This document shows positions 22,376-34,676 of a DNA stretch of 64,000 nt, piece by piece. Source of the DNA: Styela clava (lineage: Eukaryota; Chordata; Ascidiacea; Stolidobranchia; Styelidae). Within the stretch, counting starts at the first letter, position 1; every line of letters begins with the position of its first letter. The position numbers and the translations under genes were made by a program. The DNA is taken from the NCBI RefSeq assembly GCF_964204865.1, contig NC_135251.1:19902001-19966000 (forward strand), read 5' to 3'. Under the pieces are notes generated by a model that ran no database searches, was not told where the DNA came from, and worked only from the letters and a program-made list of their open reading frames with translations.

Positions 22376-24099
22376 CTAATAGGATTGCTAGGTAGTTATG
22401 TTGCAAATGTAGTTAGGCACTCAAACTTACCTGAGTCTGCAGCATTTGTTATATATTCAGCAACGCTGAATATTTGAGATAAACAAATATCGTACAAGCC
22501 AATACTAGTTTTTACAATGGTAGTTAACCGCACCCGGTTTACTGCAAATACTGTGTTCATATTACGAAACTATAAATCTATCGGTGATACTCGAATATGT
22601 GGCCTCGAATGAGATTATGTTATTTTAAATTTCAATTCTAGTTTACTTCTAAGTCCTATTAGTCAAGAGTCAAACAAACACGGTTAAAAAGGAAATTGAA
22701 TTAGAGCTGTATTGTACATACACCCGTATATGTACTACATATAGTAATTCCATCTACATAAAATCGCTAAAAACGTCTCTAATATTGTCAGGCGCAAATA
22801 AGTGCAGGGTATGGCCAACGGCACTCCATAATTAAAGTGTTACAAAATGCCGAGGCAGAATTTTAAATCTTCAGCAGCCTGATAAAAAGTTTGCAAACTG
22901 GTTTCATCAGAATTGATGATTAGGAAAACAATTCTTTTTTAAATCGGAAGTTCATAACTTGCGTTCATGACTGCCACAGAAAGAGAAACAGCAATCTCTA
23001 CCAGGAAATTTTTAACTCACTGCTTCAGAACGGAATAGAACTTTTTTTGTGAATTTACCTATTATGCCTAATCATGCAAGTTTGCTAAAATCAAGGTCAC
23101 GAACTCCATAATAAAATTACCTGTAATAATAATATATAATTTTAAGTACGAATTCCCTGTGTCACTTATCTTCAAATTATTTAGCAGTTCTGAAATAATG
23201 CGTATTGTACGAATCATTGTTTTAAGTGCATGCAGCTCTGTACAACTGTCCGATAAAACAATATGACATTTGGTTTTGTATTGTAATATTGTTTACCAAA
23301 GGCTCGACAACATTCTGATTTTAAATGATTATTTGTACATACCGCGTTTCAAAAAAGTTTCTCATGATTAAACGGATCTAAATTGATCAAATGCGGATGT
23401 GAGATAAATTGTGTTCTTTGAGCGCATATCTTGCTTGATTATATAAATTTAAAACTAATGCACGCCCAATATGGAAAAATAGAAATAATAATCACTTTGC
23501 AAATTGCGTAACTGACGATGGAATATTGTTTATTCATATTTATTTTGTCATCGCATAATTTACATTCGCATTTATGATAGTCCAAGTACTACTATCTACA
23601 GATCATGCGTAATCTCACAATGATTCTTATGTTCAAAGAGTATTACAATGGATGATGTGTTGCACATTTCTTTTTTGTCCAAACACTGTTTGCTACTTGA
23701 GTAAAACAAATATATTTTCTGCTTCAGAAGAGTGACAATGCGTTTTTTGACAAATACTGGCTTACCCACAACGCCCCAACATCGTTCAAAATTGACAAGT
23801 TCATATAAGATGTTCAATTTCATCACGAATAACCTTTTACATATAGTTTTCTTTTTAAATATTTACTAGATAGGAAGCAACTTTTGCGATAGCATTCTTG
23901 TAGTCTACAATCCGTATCATGTTCACTAAAAAGATTTAGTATGCATTGTACAAAAATCATAGACGCTTCACTTTCAACTCTAAAACAGGTATTCTATAAA
24001 AACATTTTGGTATTATTTTAAATATATTCCCATTTACCATTAGCTAATATAAATATATAAAAAGGACTACTAATTCAAAACATTTTCTCTGTGATTATT
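22376..24099. other. Intergenic, nothing recognised
   Basis: No exon or element end that I can support. The minus-strand frame at 23596-23826 has no recognisable features. Confidence 0.4.
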
Positions 24100-25293
24100 A
24101 CTTATCGATCTTAAGATCGGTAAGTATATTGATAGGTATTTGTCTGTATGTATGTCTGTATGTATGTATGTATGTATGTATGTATGTATGTATGTATGTA
24201 TGTATGTATGTATGTATGTATGTATGTATGTATGTATGTATGTATGTATGTATGTATGTATGTATGTATGTATGTATGTATGTATGTATGTATGTATGTA
24301 TGTATGTATGTATGTATGTATGTATGTATGTATGTATGTATGTATGTATGTATGTATGTATGTATGTATGTATGTATGTATGTATGTATGTATGTATGTA
24401 TGTATGTATGTATGTATGTATGTATGTATGTATGTATGTATGTATGTATGTCTGTCTGTCTGTTAGATGCACGCGATATCTCACGAAGGCGTGGTTGAAT
24501 CTGCTCCAAATTTTGCATGTGCATTCATCATATCTCGGACCAGAAGCCTATTGATTTTGGATGAATTTTGTCGTATAATTAGTGAGTTATTAATTAATTA
24601 GTGATGAAGAGATCTGGATTTTCACAAATCGAGAGATTTTCGAGACGCGCTGAATGTGTGTGTGCGTATCAGATGCGCAAGTTTTCACGCTAGTGAGTCA
24701 GAGCGAAGGATACACACCGCTAGATCGTATCTCGTGATTAATCTTTGAGCCTTGTCCATATCTCTCTTGTAACTTTGACGTCGTCGCGATGCGCAAGTTT
24801 CCTTCGAGAAATTTTCCACACTATTGAGTCAGAGCGAAGGATACACGCCGCGAGATCGTATCTCGTTACTTATAATTACTCCTTAAAGTTTAAGCAATGT
24901 CCATATCCCTAAATCAGGTTCGGGGTTGCAGAATTCCTCACCAAAATATCGCCAGGCTGTGTTTGAATAGCCGTCGCAACCTGGGTTAGCGCCGTTGTAT
25001 TTGACACAAACTATAGGATTGGTAAATACAGAAATAGGGTATTGGCTGGAAACTAATCGAAACAATCCAGTTCGGATTTGCAGAATTCTTCATAAAAGTA
25101 TTTCCTCGAGTAGTATTTCGACGACATGGGGAGTTGGCTATTGTTTCTTACATTTCTGATGTTGGCTGAAAACTAATCAAAACAATCCAGTTCGGGTTTG
25201 CAGAATTTTTCGAATCGAAACCGCAGTTTCTGTTTTGGGGGATCCCCTAACTTTCGATCGATAAGTCTTCGGTCTCTGACCGATATTCTCGTG
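24100..25293 (+). mobile_element. Hairpin-ended microsatellite-bearing element, copy B (long form)
   Basis: Begins ACTTATCGATCTTAAGATCG and ends GATCGATAAGTCTTCGGTCT then CTGACCGATATTCTCG, the same two ends as the 0.3-kb copies, but with about 640 bp of extra interior after the shared GAGTTATTAATTAATTAG segment. The extra interior holds two roughly 110-bp repeats sharing GAGTCAGAGCGAAGGATACA (24694 and 24826) and two roughly 120-bp repeats sharing AACAATCCAGTTCGG. The short copies look like internal deletions of this form. Confidence 0.7.
24157..24450 (+). repeat. (TGTA)n microsatellite, about 73 units
   Basis: Uninterrupted TGTA/TATG array of about 294 bp, flanked by imperfect TGTC/TGTA units on both sides. 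It sits at the position where the other copies of the hairpin-ended element carry only 2-8 units, so it is an expansion of an element-internal tract. The open frames across it are trivial products of the repeat. Confidence 0.97.
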
Positions 25294-25583
25294 TTGGAAT
25301 TTATAGCATTTCTATAGGTTTGGCGGCCTTAATTATATTATGTCATTTCGAAAGACGACTCTGCCGACTGAATGACAATCATCTATAATGATACTTTCAT
25401 TGTTCAAACATGGTATACTATAGAAGTATAGAGCACTCTAGCGTTCGTGCTTTACTAGCCGTAGAACGACTACAGATTATAAATAAATTAATGTGTGCTG
25501 ATGTGCATTATGCCAGACACGCAGTGTGCAGTTTGTTTGCCCTATGGAACACTATCACATAGTGAGACTGAATAACAAATACA

Positions 25584-25885
25584 CGAGATTATCGGTCAGA
25601 GACCGAAGACTTATCGATTGAAAGTTAGGGGATCTCCCCAAACAGCCCTCTTACTCCACAGTGACACCTTGCGTCCCATCACTAATTATTTAATAACTCT
25701 CTAATTATACGACATAATTCGCTCAAAATTAATAGGCTTCTGGTCCGAGATATGATAAACGTACATGCAAAATCTGGAGCAGATTCAAACTCGCTTCCGT
25801 GAGATATCGCGTGCATCTAACAGACAGACAGACATACATACAGACAAATACCTATCAACATACTTACCGATTAAAATCGATAAGT
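25584..25885 (-). mobile_element. Hairpin-ended microsatellite-bearing element, copy C
   Basis: 302-bp inverted copy with both ends intact (CGAGATTATCGGTCAGAGAC at the low end; ACCGATTAAAATCGATAAGT at the high end) and a GACA/TACA tract. It lies 290 bp from copy B in the opposite orientation, giving a large potential foldback. Confidence 0.75.
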
Positions 25886-26146
25886 AATAAGTATCTGATT
25901 GTATTTGTTCACTTATATGTACCAAGTCGACAATGAGGTAATGGCGTGGTGGACCGTGGGATAATCACGACTCACGAGTCTATCTATGACTTAGGTCTTA
26001 GGTTATTACATCATTTGCAGTTTGATAGTCTACTCTATATATATGTATTCAATGTCAGATAATGATTAATTAAACAAAAAATTACCCTGACGAGAATGAC
26101 ATCACCGTATCATTGCTATGACGATGGGCCTATTAATTATCTGAAT

Positions 26147-26425
26147 CAGCGTTTCTTAAAATGTGTTCCACGGAACAATGCTGTTCCGCGAGCTTCTTCG
26201 GAGTGTTCCGCGGGACAGGAATCGAAATTGCGATTAAATTGATCGCCAGGGCGATCTCGGCCGTACTTCGGCGACCTAGGGTCTTAAATTTGTCTCCAAC
26301 CTGGCACAATGTAAATCCATCACACCTTTTTTTATTATCAATTTTGCCGTCTAATTTCATTGTTGTTCCACGAGGCGAGATAAACAGCGTAGGTGTCCCG
26401 GAACAAAAAAGTTTGAGAAACACTG
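26147..26425. mobile_element. hAT-type MITE, CAGCGTTTCTTAAA family
   Basis: Inverted ends CAGCGTTTCTTAAAATGTGT and AGTTTGAGAAACACTG, with paired TGTTCC/GGAACA motifs inside. The flanking octamers do not match, so the target duplication has decayed or one end is displaced. A right-end fragment of the same family is at 52745-52833. Confidence 0.65.
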
Positions 26426-26791
26426 GTTTAAACTAACAATTCTTAACGGCATCTTGAACTATAAATTCTAAACACCCAGGTCAATATCCTAGGAAGTGAA
26501 TTTTAAAGAATAGAGCTCGTAAATTTGACTTCACTTCTGGTCTACAAACCATTCATTATACTAGCTTCAATAGCTTGTAAATAGTAACGATATCTCCATT
26601 GAAAAGAGTCTGAATTGAAACATTATTTAAAATTGCTTCCCCTCCCCCTTGCAACAATTTACTCTTCAAATATTTACAAATTCGCTTCATACTTTCGAAC
26701 AATGAAATTTTGCAGGCAGCGGATGCAATTCAAACTCTGTCACGCAATATCATTCACAGATCCGTTCTTTGTTTATCCATATAAGCAAGAC

Positions 26792-26941
26792 ATGAGTGAT
26801 CCGGGTTCGAAAAACGATCGACGTCACATCCTTACAATCTCGATAAGTGAGTGTACTGCACCAATAGCAACGCTATTCGTGATGGTGTTACTATCAACGC
26901 TCATTTTGCCCTGGTTTATTTGCCTAGCCAGTGAAGAGTGA
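26792..26941 (+). CDS. Candidate 49-aa single-pass membrane micropeptide
   Basis: A compact frame with G at -3 of the ATG: a hydrophilic N-terminus (MSDPGSKNDRRHILTISIS), one transmembrane segment (IATLFVMVLLSTLILPWFIC) and a short acidic end, LASEE. An AATAAA lies 228 bp downstream at 27169-27174. The frame is open further upstream to 26615, so it could also be a terminal exon. I do not recognise it; composition and layout are the only support. Confidence 0.3.
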   Translation: MSDPGSKNDRRHILTISISECTAPIATLFVMVLLSTLILPWFICLASEE

Positions 26942-27174
26942 AGTTATGCGCATTCGGACAGCACTGCAAAAATCGGTAACATACAAAATATCAGTGAACA
27001 TAACTACAATGACTTACATCTATACCCACTCACAGTCCGGGATTTAGACTATGTTATAGACGACAGTCATTCACGTGATTAGAAAATTAAGAAAATATCA
27101 GTTCTATAAAATTTAAACTGGTTTTATTCTTAAAAAAGTCTTTACAATTTAGAAACGACTTGAAATTGAATAAA

Positions 27175-28726
27175 GTTCAAAATTGAAAGCCGATGGCCCA
27201 AAGCGTCAGCTTATCTTGCCTTATGGTATATTCCAACCTGGTTACAATACACTACAGTCTGTTGGTTGATTTTCTAAATGTGTCATTGCGCAGAAAGATG
27301 GAACTCGCTATGCAACGACGTTACTGACACATACCGGTACTTCCGGGTATCTACGTTGAGTTTATAAAGGTGAAACGAACGCGCAACTAATTTTTATCAC
27401 AACAGACTAACGGTGACACATCTCTTAACCCAATGACATTAAACAACATGATAGGTAACTCTGACGTCACTCCATAAGACTACAGGCAAAACATTGTATT
27501 TCATGATACGCTCCAATGCACATATTTCTCGTCGCCTTTCGCGTCCGTTTTCCGCTCGCTTTTGCTACTCGGCGTCTTTTTTACGTGTAGTACCTGCCTT
27601 TTTGCGCCTGTAACGAAACAAAATAATCTCTATATCTAAGAAGTTTTGCTTACTTGGAAAGCTGGAATAACAGGCAAGCTGTAAAGAGCAATTCTGGACA
27701 TCATAGACGTTTTTTTTTATCAGAGAAGATTACAAACGCGATAGCGGAAAGATTTGTGTGGAACATTTTGCAGATAATGACAAAGTTCAAAGTTAGTAAT
27801 TTTAATATTTGCGCTTAATCATTGAAATTTCATTTAAAGAGGGTGTCATACAAAACTGTGCTGCGATACAATTCCATAACACAAAGTTTGCACCTATCGA
27901 ACTTGCTTTTGTAGGTGAATTTATTAGACATATTACATATTCAGTTAATCGTAGGTAACATTGCTGGTACATAATGCATCATAGATAGGTTTGTTTAAAT
28001 TTAGGAATTTAGCTCATAGCCCACTAATTAATATTATCTTCTATGCAGGAGGTTGCAGGGCTGAATTCAACTTGCAGCCTTACCGATCACCTGACGATGC
28101 TCATTTAGTTTGGCTCGAGCAAGTCTTCTTGAAATGCTTGTGTGGATAGAAACTACCTATATTTTTTGCCTTCCTCCGAGACAAATTTTAGACAAATTTA
28201 TTCTGAGGAATTTCGCATATAATTCTCACTGATTGTTGGCTGTTTATAATTCCTATTGATTGTGAATTCTGATTATAACAATGAGTTGAAAATTTTTTTA
28301 CCTAATTTACTGGCACCTTTTTCTTGTCAATACTCCAAGCTGAGGTAATAAACATGACAATACATTTATGTCATCTGGAAGCAGAATATGCACACTAATT
28401 AATAGTTTGGCACATTGAGATAATACATCATGACAGAAAATACAAGTTAAAGATATGTATGACCATCACATGGTAATTAAAATTAAAAAAAATTAATAGG
28501 GGCTGTGGAGTATGGAAAGTTCAAGACAAAGAAAAGAACAAATGTTCATAGCTCATGAACTCTCAATTTTGCCTCCATATCTTTGTGAAGGCCAATATAT
28601 TTCGAGTGGCTGAATTGGTTTACCTTTATGATAGCAACGATTTTGTATTTAATATAGCGAGATTATTTCAATTTAATTGAAGTGATATAATTTCCCAAAG
28701 CAATGCTTGAATCGTCTAGAATAGAT
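27175..28726. other. Intergenic with a possible THAP-finger remnant
   Basis: Mostly unrecognised. Around 27725-27775 (+) the frame reads DYKRDSGKICVEHFADND, reminiscent of the C-x2-H-F end of a THAP zinc finger, but no C2CH start or flanking domain could be assembled. Confidence 0.25.
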
Positions 28727-29913
28727 CAGTGGTGTCAAACTCATGGGTTTTTGAGAGCCGCATTGCATTTTGAAAATTGTAAAAAGAGCCGCAAACAGTT
28801 TTTGATAATGTATACTTAAAAGATATTTTTAAGATAGTTTTAGTTTGTGACATATATTGTGATGCAACTAAACAGTTGGATTAAGTTTTATTATTTTCTT
28901 CAATTTCAAATGCAATTACATATTAATATTTGCATTCCACTATTATTGCAACATTTGCAAGTTACAGTATTTATTATAAAAAATCGTAAAATTCTATGTA
29001 CAACCATCAAAATCATTTTTGAACAAGCTTTGAATAAGGAAAGAATAATACATACACTAAAAATAACTTAATCTAAATATATGAACCTAAAATTAACAAA
29101 AATACTACAGTATAAACTCAATGTTTTAATAATTACATTTGTCCTGGCGTTTGGCATCTTTTTTGTGTCACCAGCATACTAAGGCCAGTCTGAAATGATT
29201 TCATAGTACCAACTCTAACTAACGAGGCCACATGATCATGGGTTTATCTGGATCTTTACGAATGTTTAATTAATTCCAGTAATGCAAAAAAGTTACTTTT
29301 ATCATTTCATGTATAGATCAGTAAAAAAACAAATGACAGATTTTTTCGACAAGACATTTCGCACTACATTGCGTGGCATAGGATTGCTTGAATTATTATT
29401 GATATTGATTTTTAGTAACTAAGTCGTTGTATAATTATATTAATATACAAACACATGGAAATTTTCTGTTCGAAGTTGGTCTTCGAATTTGTCATATTGA
29501 CTGCTGAGCTTATTGTGTTTTTTGATCGTATTGACGGAAATATGACAAATTAAACAATGTGCTTCAGAATTTTATGAAGAGCAGAAATGTTATAACTCCC
29601 GTTTTCTTCGAAAATGCCACCTTCTTCATGTACTTTGCGTTTAATTTAATTACTCAAGTGTTTTATTCAAGTATTCTTTTGCTAGCTTGATGTGTATTCT
29701 TAATTGGGTCAAAATGTGGACAAAAAAATTAATATTCCAAAACTACTTTCAGTAAATTGTTTTCTGTGTGAATAATCAATTTCACTTTAGAAGGTTTGAA
29801 AAATCTATTACATCTAGATAAAAAAAAAAACTTCAAAAATACTATTACAATTATTGTTAAGCGTTCGAGGGCCGCACTGGAAGTTCTCTCGGACCGCGAG
29901 TTTGAGACCCCTG
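28727..29913. mobile_element. hAT element, CAGTGGTGTCAAACTC family
   Basis: About 1.19 kb with ends CAGTGGTGTCAAACTC and GAGTTTGAGACCCCTG (inverted). Flanks GAATAGAT and GTCTAGAT agree at six of eight positions, an aged 8-bp duplication. Near each end are GAGCCGC / GGCCGCACTGGAAG motifs. The frames inside (28847-29071, 29729-29959) are not a recognisable transposase. Confidence 0.75.
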
Positions 29914-32391
29914 GTCTAGATTGAAGTTGTTCAAAAAATATATGATAGTATTTTATCATGAATGATGGTTATACCCCTTCCGGAATTTCTTCTATAGTAC
30001 TACCAAAAGTTGATGAACCAAATATAACACAGGTGCAGTGAGGTACCCGTAATCCTCATTTCCAAAGCTGTTTTAAGTATGTCTGGCGTGTTTTGTGCCT
30101 TTTTACAAATAAGACCGCTTATGCAATCTTACGCTTTGGAATTTTTAGTTATTTTCCCCAAGCCCTGCAGGATGTGGGGGCCATACACAACTCTACCAGA
30201 GGGTCAAATGTCTTTGCATGCCTCCATAGGTTGTTTTTCTATTGCAATTTTCTATTTTCAATTGCATTATATTTCTTGGAATCACACTGTCACTGATATG
30301 TCGCCAGACTTCTGATATCTCCCCGTCTGCTATAGTTGTCCTGTGAATAAATAATAGGAAATTGAGATTAGACGAATAGTTGAAAGTTTTGCTTTATGTC
30401 GGCTTAATTTCTCGATTGATATACTTACTATTTCTGCTATTGCCTCTTGTGCTGCAAGAGTCTCACAATGCTTAGACAGGTTTGTCCACAACTTTCACAT
30501 CTGAAGAAAGAGAGGAGATTTATTAATTTTCGTTAGGAATAAATAAAGCAGTCTATATGATTCAGAATGGAAAAGCTAATAAATCCAATATCTCATGTTT
30601 TATTTAAAAAATATTTTACTGAATTTGGTATATAAACCAACTAATAAAAGGGTTTACAAGCATTACAAGCAGAAAATTACAAGCATTCGTGGCTCCAAAT
30701 ACTTGAGAAATCAGACTATACAATATAGACCGGTATGAGTGAAATGTTAGGTGAACTTGTTAACACTTTGATTCAATACGCAAATAAAAGTGAATGCGTA
30801 ATAGTATGTTACAATGAGCAGCAATCAACAATGAGTATATATCCTCACTGATTAAAAAAATCTAACTGGAGGTGCATGAACTATTTGAAACCATAAGGGG
30901 TAAGTAAATATGTAATTTCGGCAAATGGGCAACTACGTACCGTACTGAATTAATAACTTCGTAGTATTTGACAAAGGCTGGCTTTCCCACATGTACTTAA
31001 CAGTGCGATGCCCGGGTGTGATATACAACAATAGTATTCACCTTACCTTCTTTTTTTCACCTTACCGATTTCTTTTTACCCCAACTTTCAAAAATATCAT
31101 TAAAATCGACAACAACTGTCAAAGCAGGCACGAACACCATTCGTGCTACGCCTTGAAAGCAGCACACATCCGCTCGTTTACGTCTCGTCAAGTATGTGCA
31201 TTGGAGCGTGCTATCGAATACGATCTTCGGACAAAAATGCCGGAGTTGCGCATCATGTTGTTTAATGTCATTGCTTAACCAAACTGAATAATTTTACCAT
31301 TTCCTCATATATGATAATATTTTATTTGATGCTTACACATTAGTTAGCAAACAGTGAAATATTGACGTCTACATACTGGATGAAAATTTAGATTACAAGT
31401 TTACTTGATATACATTCACCATTATTTCCAACCTAACACATGGAGTAGTTAATAAATCTCATCAAAAGTACGACTTTCTGTACCAGTAATCCCTTCTGGC
31501 AACGATTACAGTTGGACTCATTTAAAATACTATTCCAAGAACCTTCAGTCTTATATGAGAAATATAAAACACTTATAGGACTATCTACATGACAGATGGG
31601 GTAAATATACAATGATTATGCGGTGCTATTGATCATATAAACATGATGTGAATATTACGTACTCTATCGTTTTATTCTATCATATCATATTATAAACAAT
31701 GACACATAAATCCAATTCTAACAGATGGCGCAAATGGACATTTAATTAGGCCAGGTTAAGATGTTTGGCACCAGCTTGTTAGCAATTACGCAAATTTTTT
31801 TTTCACTCTCCGTATTTGTTATTCTGGGGATATTTTTCGATAACTTCTGCCCCGTGGAAATCATCTACAGTCGTGTGTTTTCCTTGTGGTGCTGACTCAA
31901 ATTGATTCTAGTTTAATCGGCGATTACCGGTAATGACTAATCATTTTCAAGTTTGATATTCTCTGTTCATCTTATAACATGGTACTCATTCAGTTGTTTT
32001 GCTTCAGTTTGATAGTCATCTCGTTGCAAATAGTCACCAAAGTAAACATCCACCCAAATCTCACCCTATTTCATTTGTTAGTGACAGTGAATAAAAATTA
32101 TGTTTCAAATGTCAATAATAGTAAATGTTTTAATGTAAAGATGCCGGTACGAATTGCACGCATGTTCATTGTCATTCCAACTAAATGATTTTCCACGTTT
32201 TGGATAAAATATAATGAAACTCTATTCCCCACCTAAACTCCAGGCAAACTCGACAACTTATTATTAACCCGAGCATGAGTGGTGACTAAGGACATGCATA
32301 AAGGAAGACACTTTATGTGTATATACACTACGTCAACAATACCATCGATTCATACTTTTTGAATCAACAAAATATATGCTATAGCATACAG
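29914..32391. other. Intergenic, nothing recognised
   Basis: No supported gene. Short frames at 30079-30315, 30991-31278 and 31979-32188 lack start context, splice structure or family motifs. Confidence 0.4.
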
Positions 32392-32700
32392 CAGGGGTGG
32401 CCAACACGTCGATCGCCACGTCTCGAGCAGTCGATCGCGTCTGATGCTGAGTGAAGTAAACAACATGCCCCGAATAAATGTCTTGAATCAGTTTCATGCA
32501 GCGCCTGTTGTGTGTTCTGAAACCGGTAAAATACAATAATGTAAAATAATAAATGTAAAGGATACGGATCCATCTGCGCAAAAGCGTAGATGAAGGATAA
32601 GCAGTTAGACAATCGATAGCACCATAAACGAGAATTTTGAAGGTATTCACTGTTTAAATAAATGTTATGGATATTGACGAAATTATTTTGTAGCCGAAAT
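32392..32700 (+). mobile_element. hAT fragment, CAGGGGTGGCCAA family
   Basis: Left end CAGGGGTGGCCAACACGTCG followed by CAGTCGATCGCGTCTGATG, closely matching 21695 onward. Similarity to the complete copy fades after about 150 bp and no right end was found; the end coordinate is approximate. Confidence 0.65.
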
Positions 32701-32984
32701 ACCAATAGCATCATTCAGAATTATACAAAACCGCTCATCACAGAGAGTATGGACGTTAGCCAGTAGCGTATGTAGCTGCCCAATGAATTTTCCCAGGGCT
32801 ACTCAATGATTTCCGAAAATGTCATTTAAAATTACCTTGAAATGCCAGTTAGAAGCCAGACGGACCGTTCTCGGCGAAACTTTAAATACGGTTTGTATAA
32901 TTTTGATGAGAAATAATAAATCACCTATTCCGCTACAATTGCAAATAATCTGCCATTTGTAGTAACACATATTTTACATTATTG

Positions 32985-33144
32985 GACACGCAGTTTACCT
33001 ATGGATCGCTTTGGTATTATGTTGTTGTTGTTGTTGTTGTTAGAAATTCTTTTCTTGCTGTTATGAAAAAAATCGCCTTTCTTTTTAATTACTGTAACAA
33101 TTGTTTGAAATTGTCAGTGGTTAAAGATTGTTGTTGTCGCTAGA
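32985..33144 (+). repeat. Dispersed TTGGACAC/GTT-rich repeat, copy 3
   Basis: Shares ATTGGACACGCAG, CCTATGGATCG, a pure (GTT)7 run, TTATGAAAAAAATCGCC and CAGTGGTTAAAGATTGTTGT with the family. It is cut at its right end by a hAT tip at 33145. Confidence 0.65.
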
Positions 33145-33900
33145 CAGGGTGGTCCAAGGTTGTCGGCTCCGCGGGCCACAAAATTATTTTTGAATTATTC
33201 GCGGGTCACAATAGTGCCATCCGCCAAGAATAGGTAAACAGTGCAATACAAAACAAACACTTTTATTGTGCTAACACATAGTTATCAGATTAATAAGACG
33301 AAGTTACGTTGGTTCATTACGCAATTTCTCTTTCGCCGTCATATTGCTGTTTGATAAGTGCGGTATTAATGACCCGGCGAAATTTTAGCACCGAGTAATC
33401 AAACTTTTCGCTTTTTTGGTTCCGATTCATCGCGAAAGCGCTTCGTCAAATCTGGCAAGATTCAGAAATCTGAAAATCAGCAATCGTGCTTTTTCCGTTT
33501 TGCATAGTTTTCTTGATTAATAAGACGAAATTACGTTGGTTTATTACGCAATTTCCATTTCGCTCTCATATTGCTGTTTGATAAGTGCGGTATTGATGGC
33601 CCGGCGACATTTTAGCACCGAGTAATCAAACTTTTCGCTTTTTTTCGCAACTGCAGAGGGATTGGTATGATGAAACCTCTACTTTACAGTCCAGATTTAT
33701 AAAATAATCATTGTCATAATTCATTCTTGAGCTCTCAAACTGTTTTCCGAATTTCCAACCAGTTTCTTCTATAGCTTTAATTAAAACGAAGCAAACAAAT
33801 CGGCTGTGAGCCGCTGCAGAGCTACGTGTTGCAAAACCTTTTTTTGATGCTTCATTTGCAATCCTGTATTGGAAACGGAACAGCAGCAAAAGTTGAAGGT
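33145..33900 (+). mobile_element. hAT-type fragment with internal tandem duplication
   Basis: Begins CAGGGTGGTCCAAGGTTGTC with GCGGGCCACAAAATTA, a typical hAT tip. Inside, roughly 130 bp (33291-33420) are repeated at 33511-33645 (shared: TTGCTGTTTGATAAGTGCGG, TTTTAGCACCGAGTAATCAA). No right tip was found, so the end is approximate. The minus frame 33626-33889 is not recognised. Confidence 0.5.
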
Positions 33901-34250
33901 AATTGTGTTTGTCTATGATTTGGCATGTACATGTTTTTTATGTGGTATGTGTGCCTTTTTACGTATAATGGGTGCCCACCTCTGCATTTTATCATGCAAA
34001 TATATGTTATTATTTTATGTCCCATCCATTTCAATTTTTGCCTGGCACATTATATGATAGTTTTTCTTCATGTGAAATGTTTTTAGGTGTGCCTTTTTTT
34101 TCTAAAAGCATAGTGGTCGACCGACATTACGCAAATATATGTTATTATTTTCTGAATAGCTTTAATCATCACGAACAAATCGAATTATCGCAAATCTCGA
34201 TACGCGTCGACCACTCCCGCAAAACGCTACCTTCGTTGCCGATTTCTTAA

Positions 34251-34621
34251 TGTAGATACATTGTGGACGTAACACGTAAACGACATCATGCCCGTCTCGT
34301 TTCCTTTTAGGTGGGCAACAGCGGGCGAGCTATAAAGACAAGGACTGGTAACGCTATAAAATCGTTCAGTGAATGCATTAAGTATGGAAGTGTTCTGTTC
34401 TACGCTCGCAAGTTCAGAAAAGACCCAGTGAGTGATACACACAAGATTTAATACAGCATAACATGAGACTTCAATTATAACGGTAAGACAAAACAAAGCA
34501 GTACCGCACGCCAGATAAACATTCGACAAGTGCCTGGGCGGATCGCGTACGAGGGTGGCAGTTGATTACTTTCTCGGGACTTCTCGTCACACGTAAACAA
34601 TGGCCAGACGCGAATATAACA
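34251..34621 (-). repeat. 3' LTR of a Ty3/gypsy-type retrotransposon
   Basis: On the minus strand it starts TGTTATATTCGCG directly after a polypurine tract (AAAGGGGGAGA, 34622-34632) and ends ...ATGTATCTACA, i.e. TG...CA. Length 371 bp. It lies just past the pol stop codon. No second LTR was found in the window. Confidence 0.7.
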
Positions 34622-34676
34622 TCTCCCCCTTTAAGTTTCAAATTCTTTAAAACTTTATCAGGTTTAAACTGTATGG

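Noticed and set aside
24098..24554. Long open frames reading repeated YVCM or YIHT peptides
   Set aside because: They are produced only by the TGTA microsatellite, which is open in every frame; no gene is implied.
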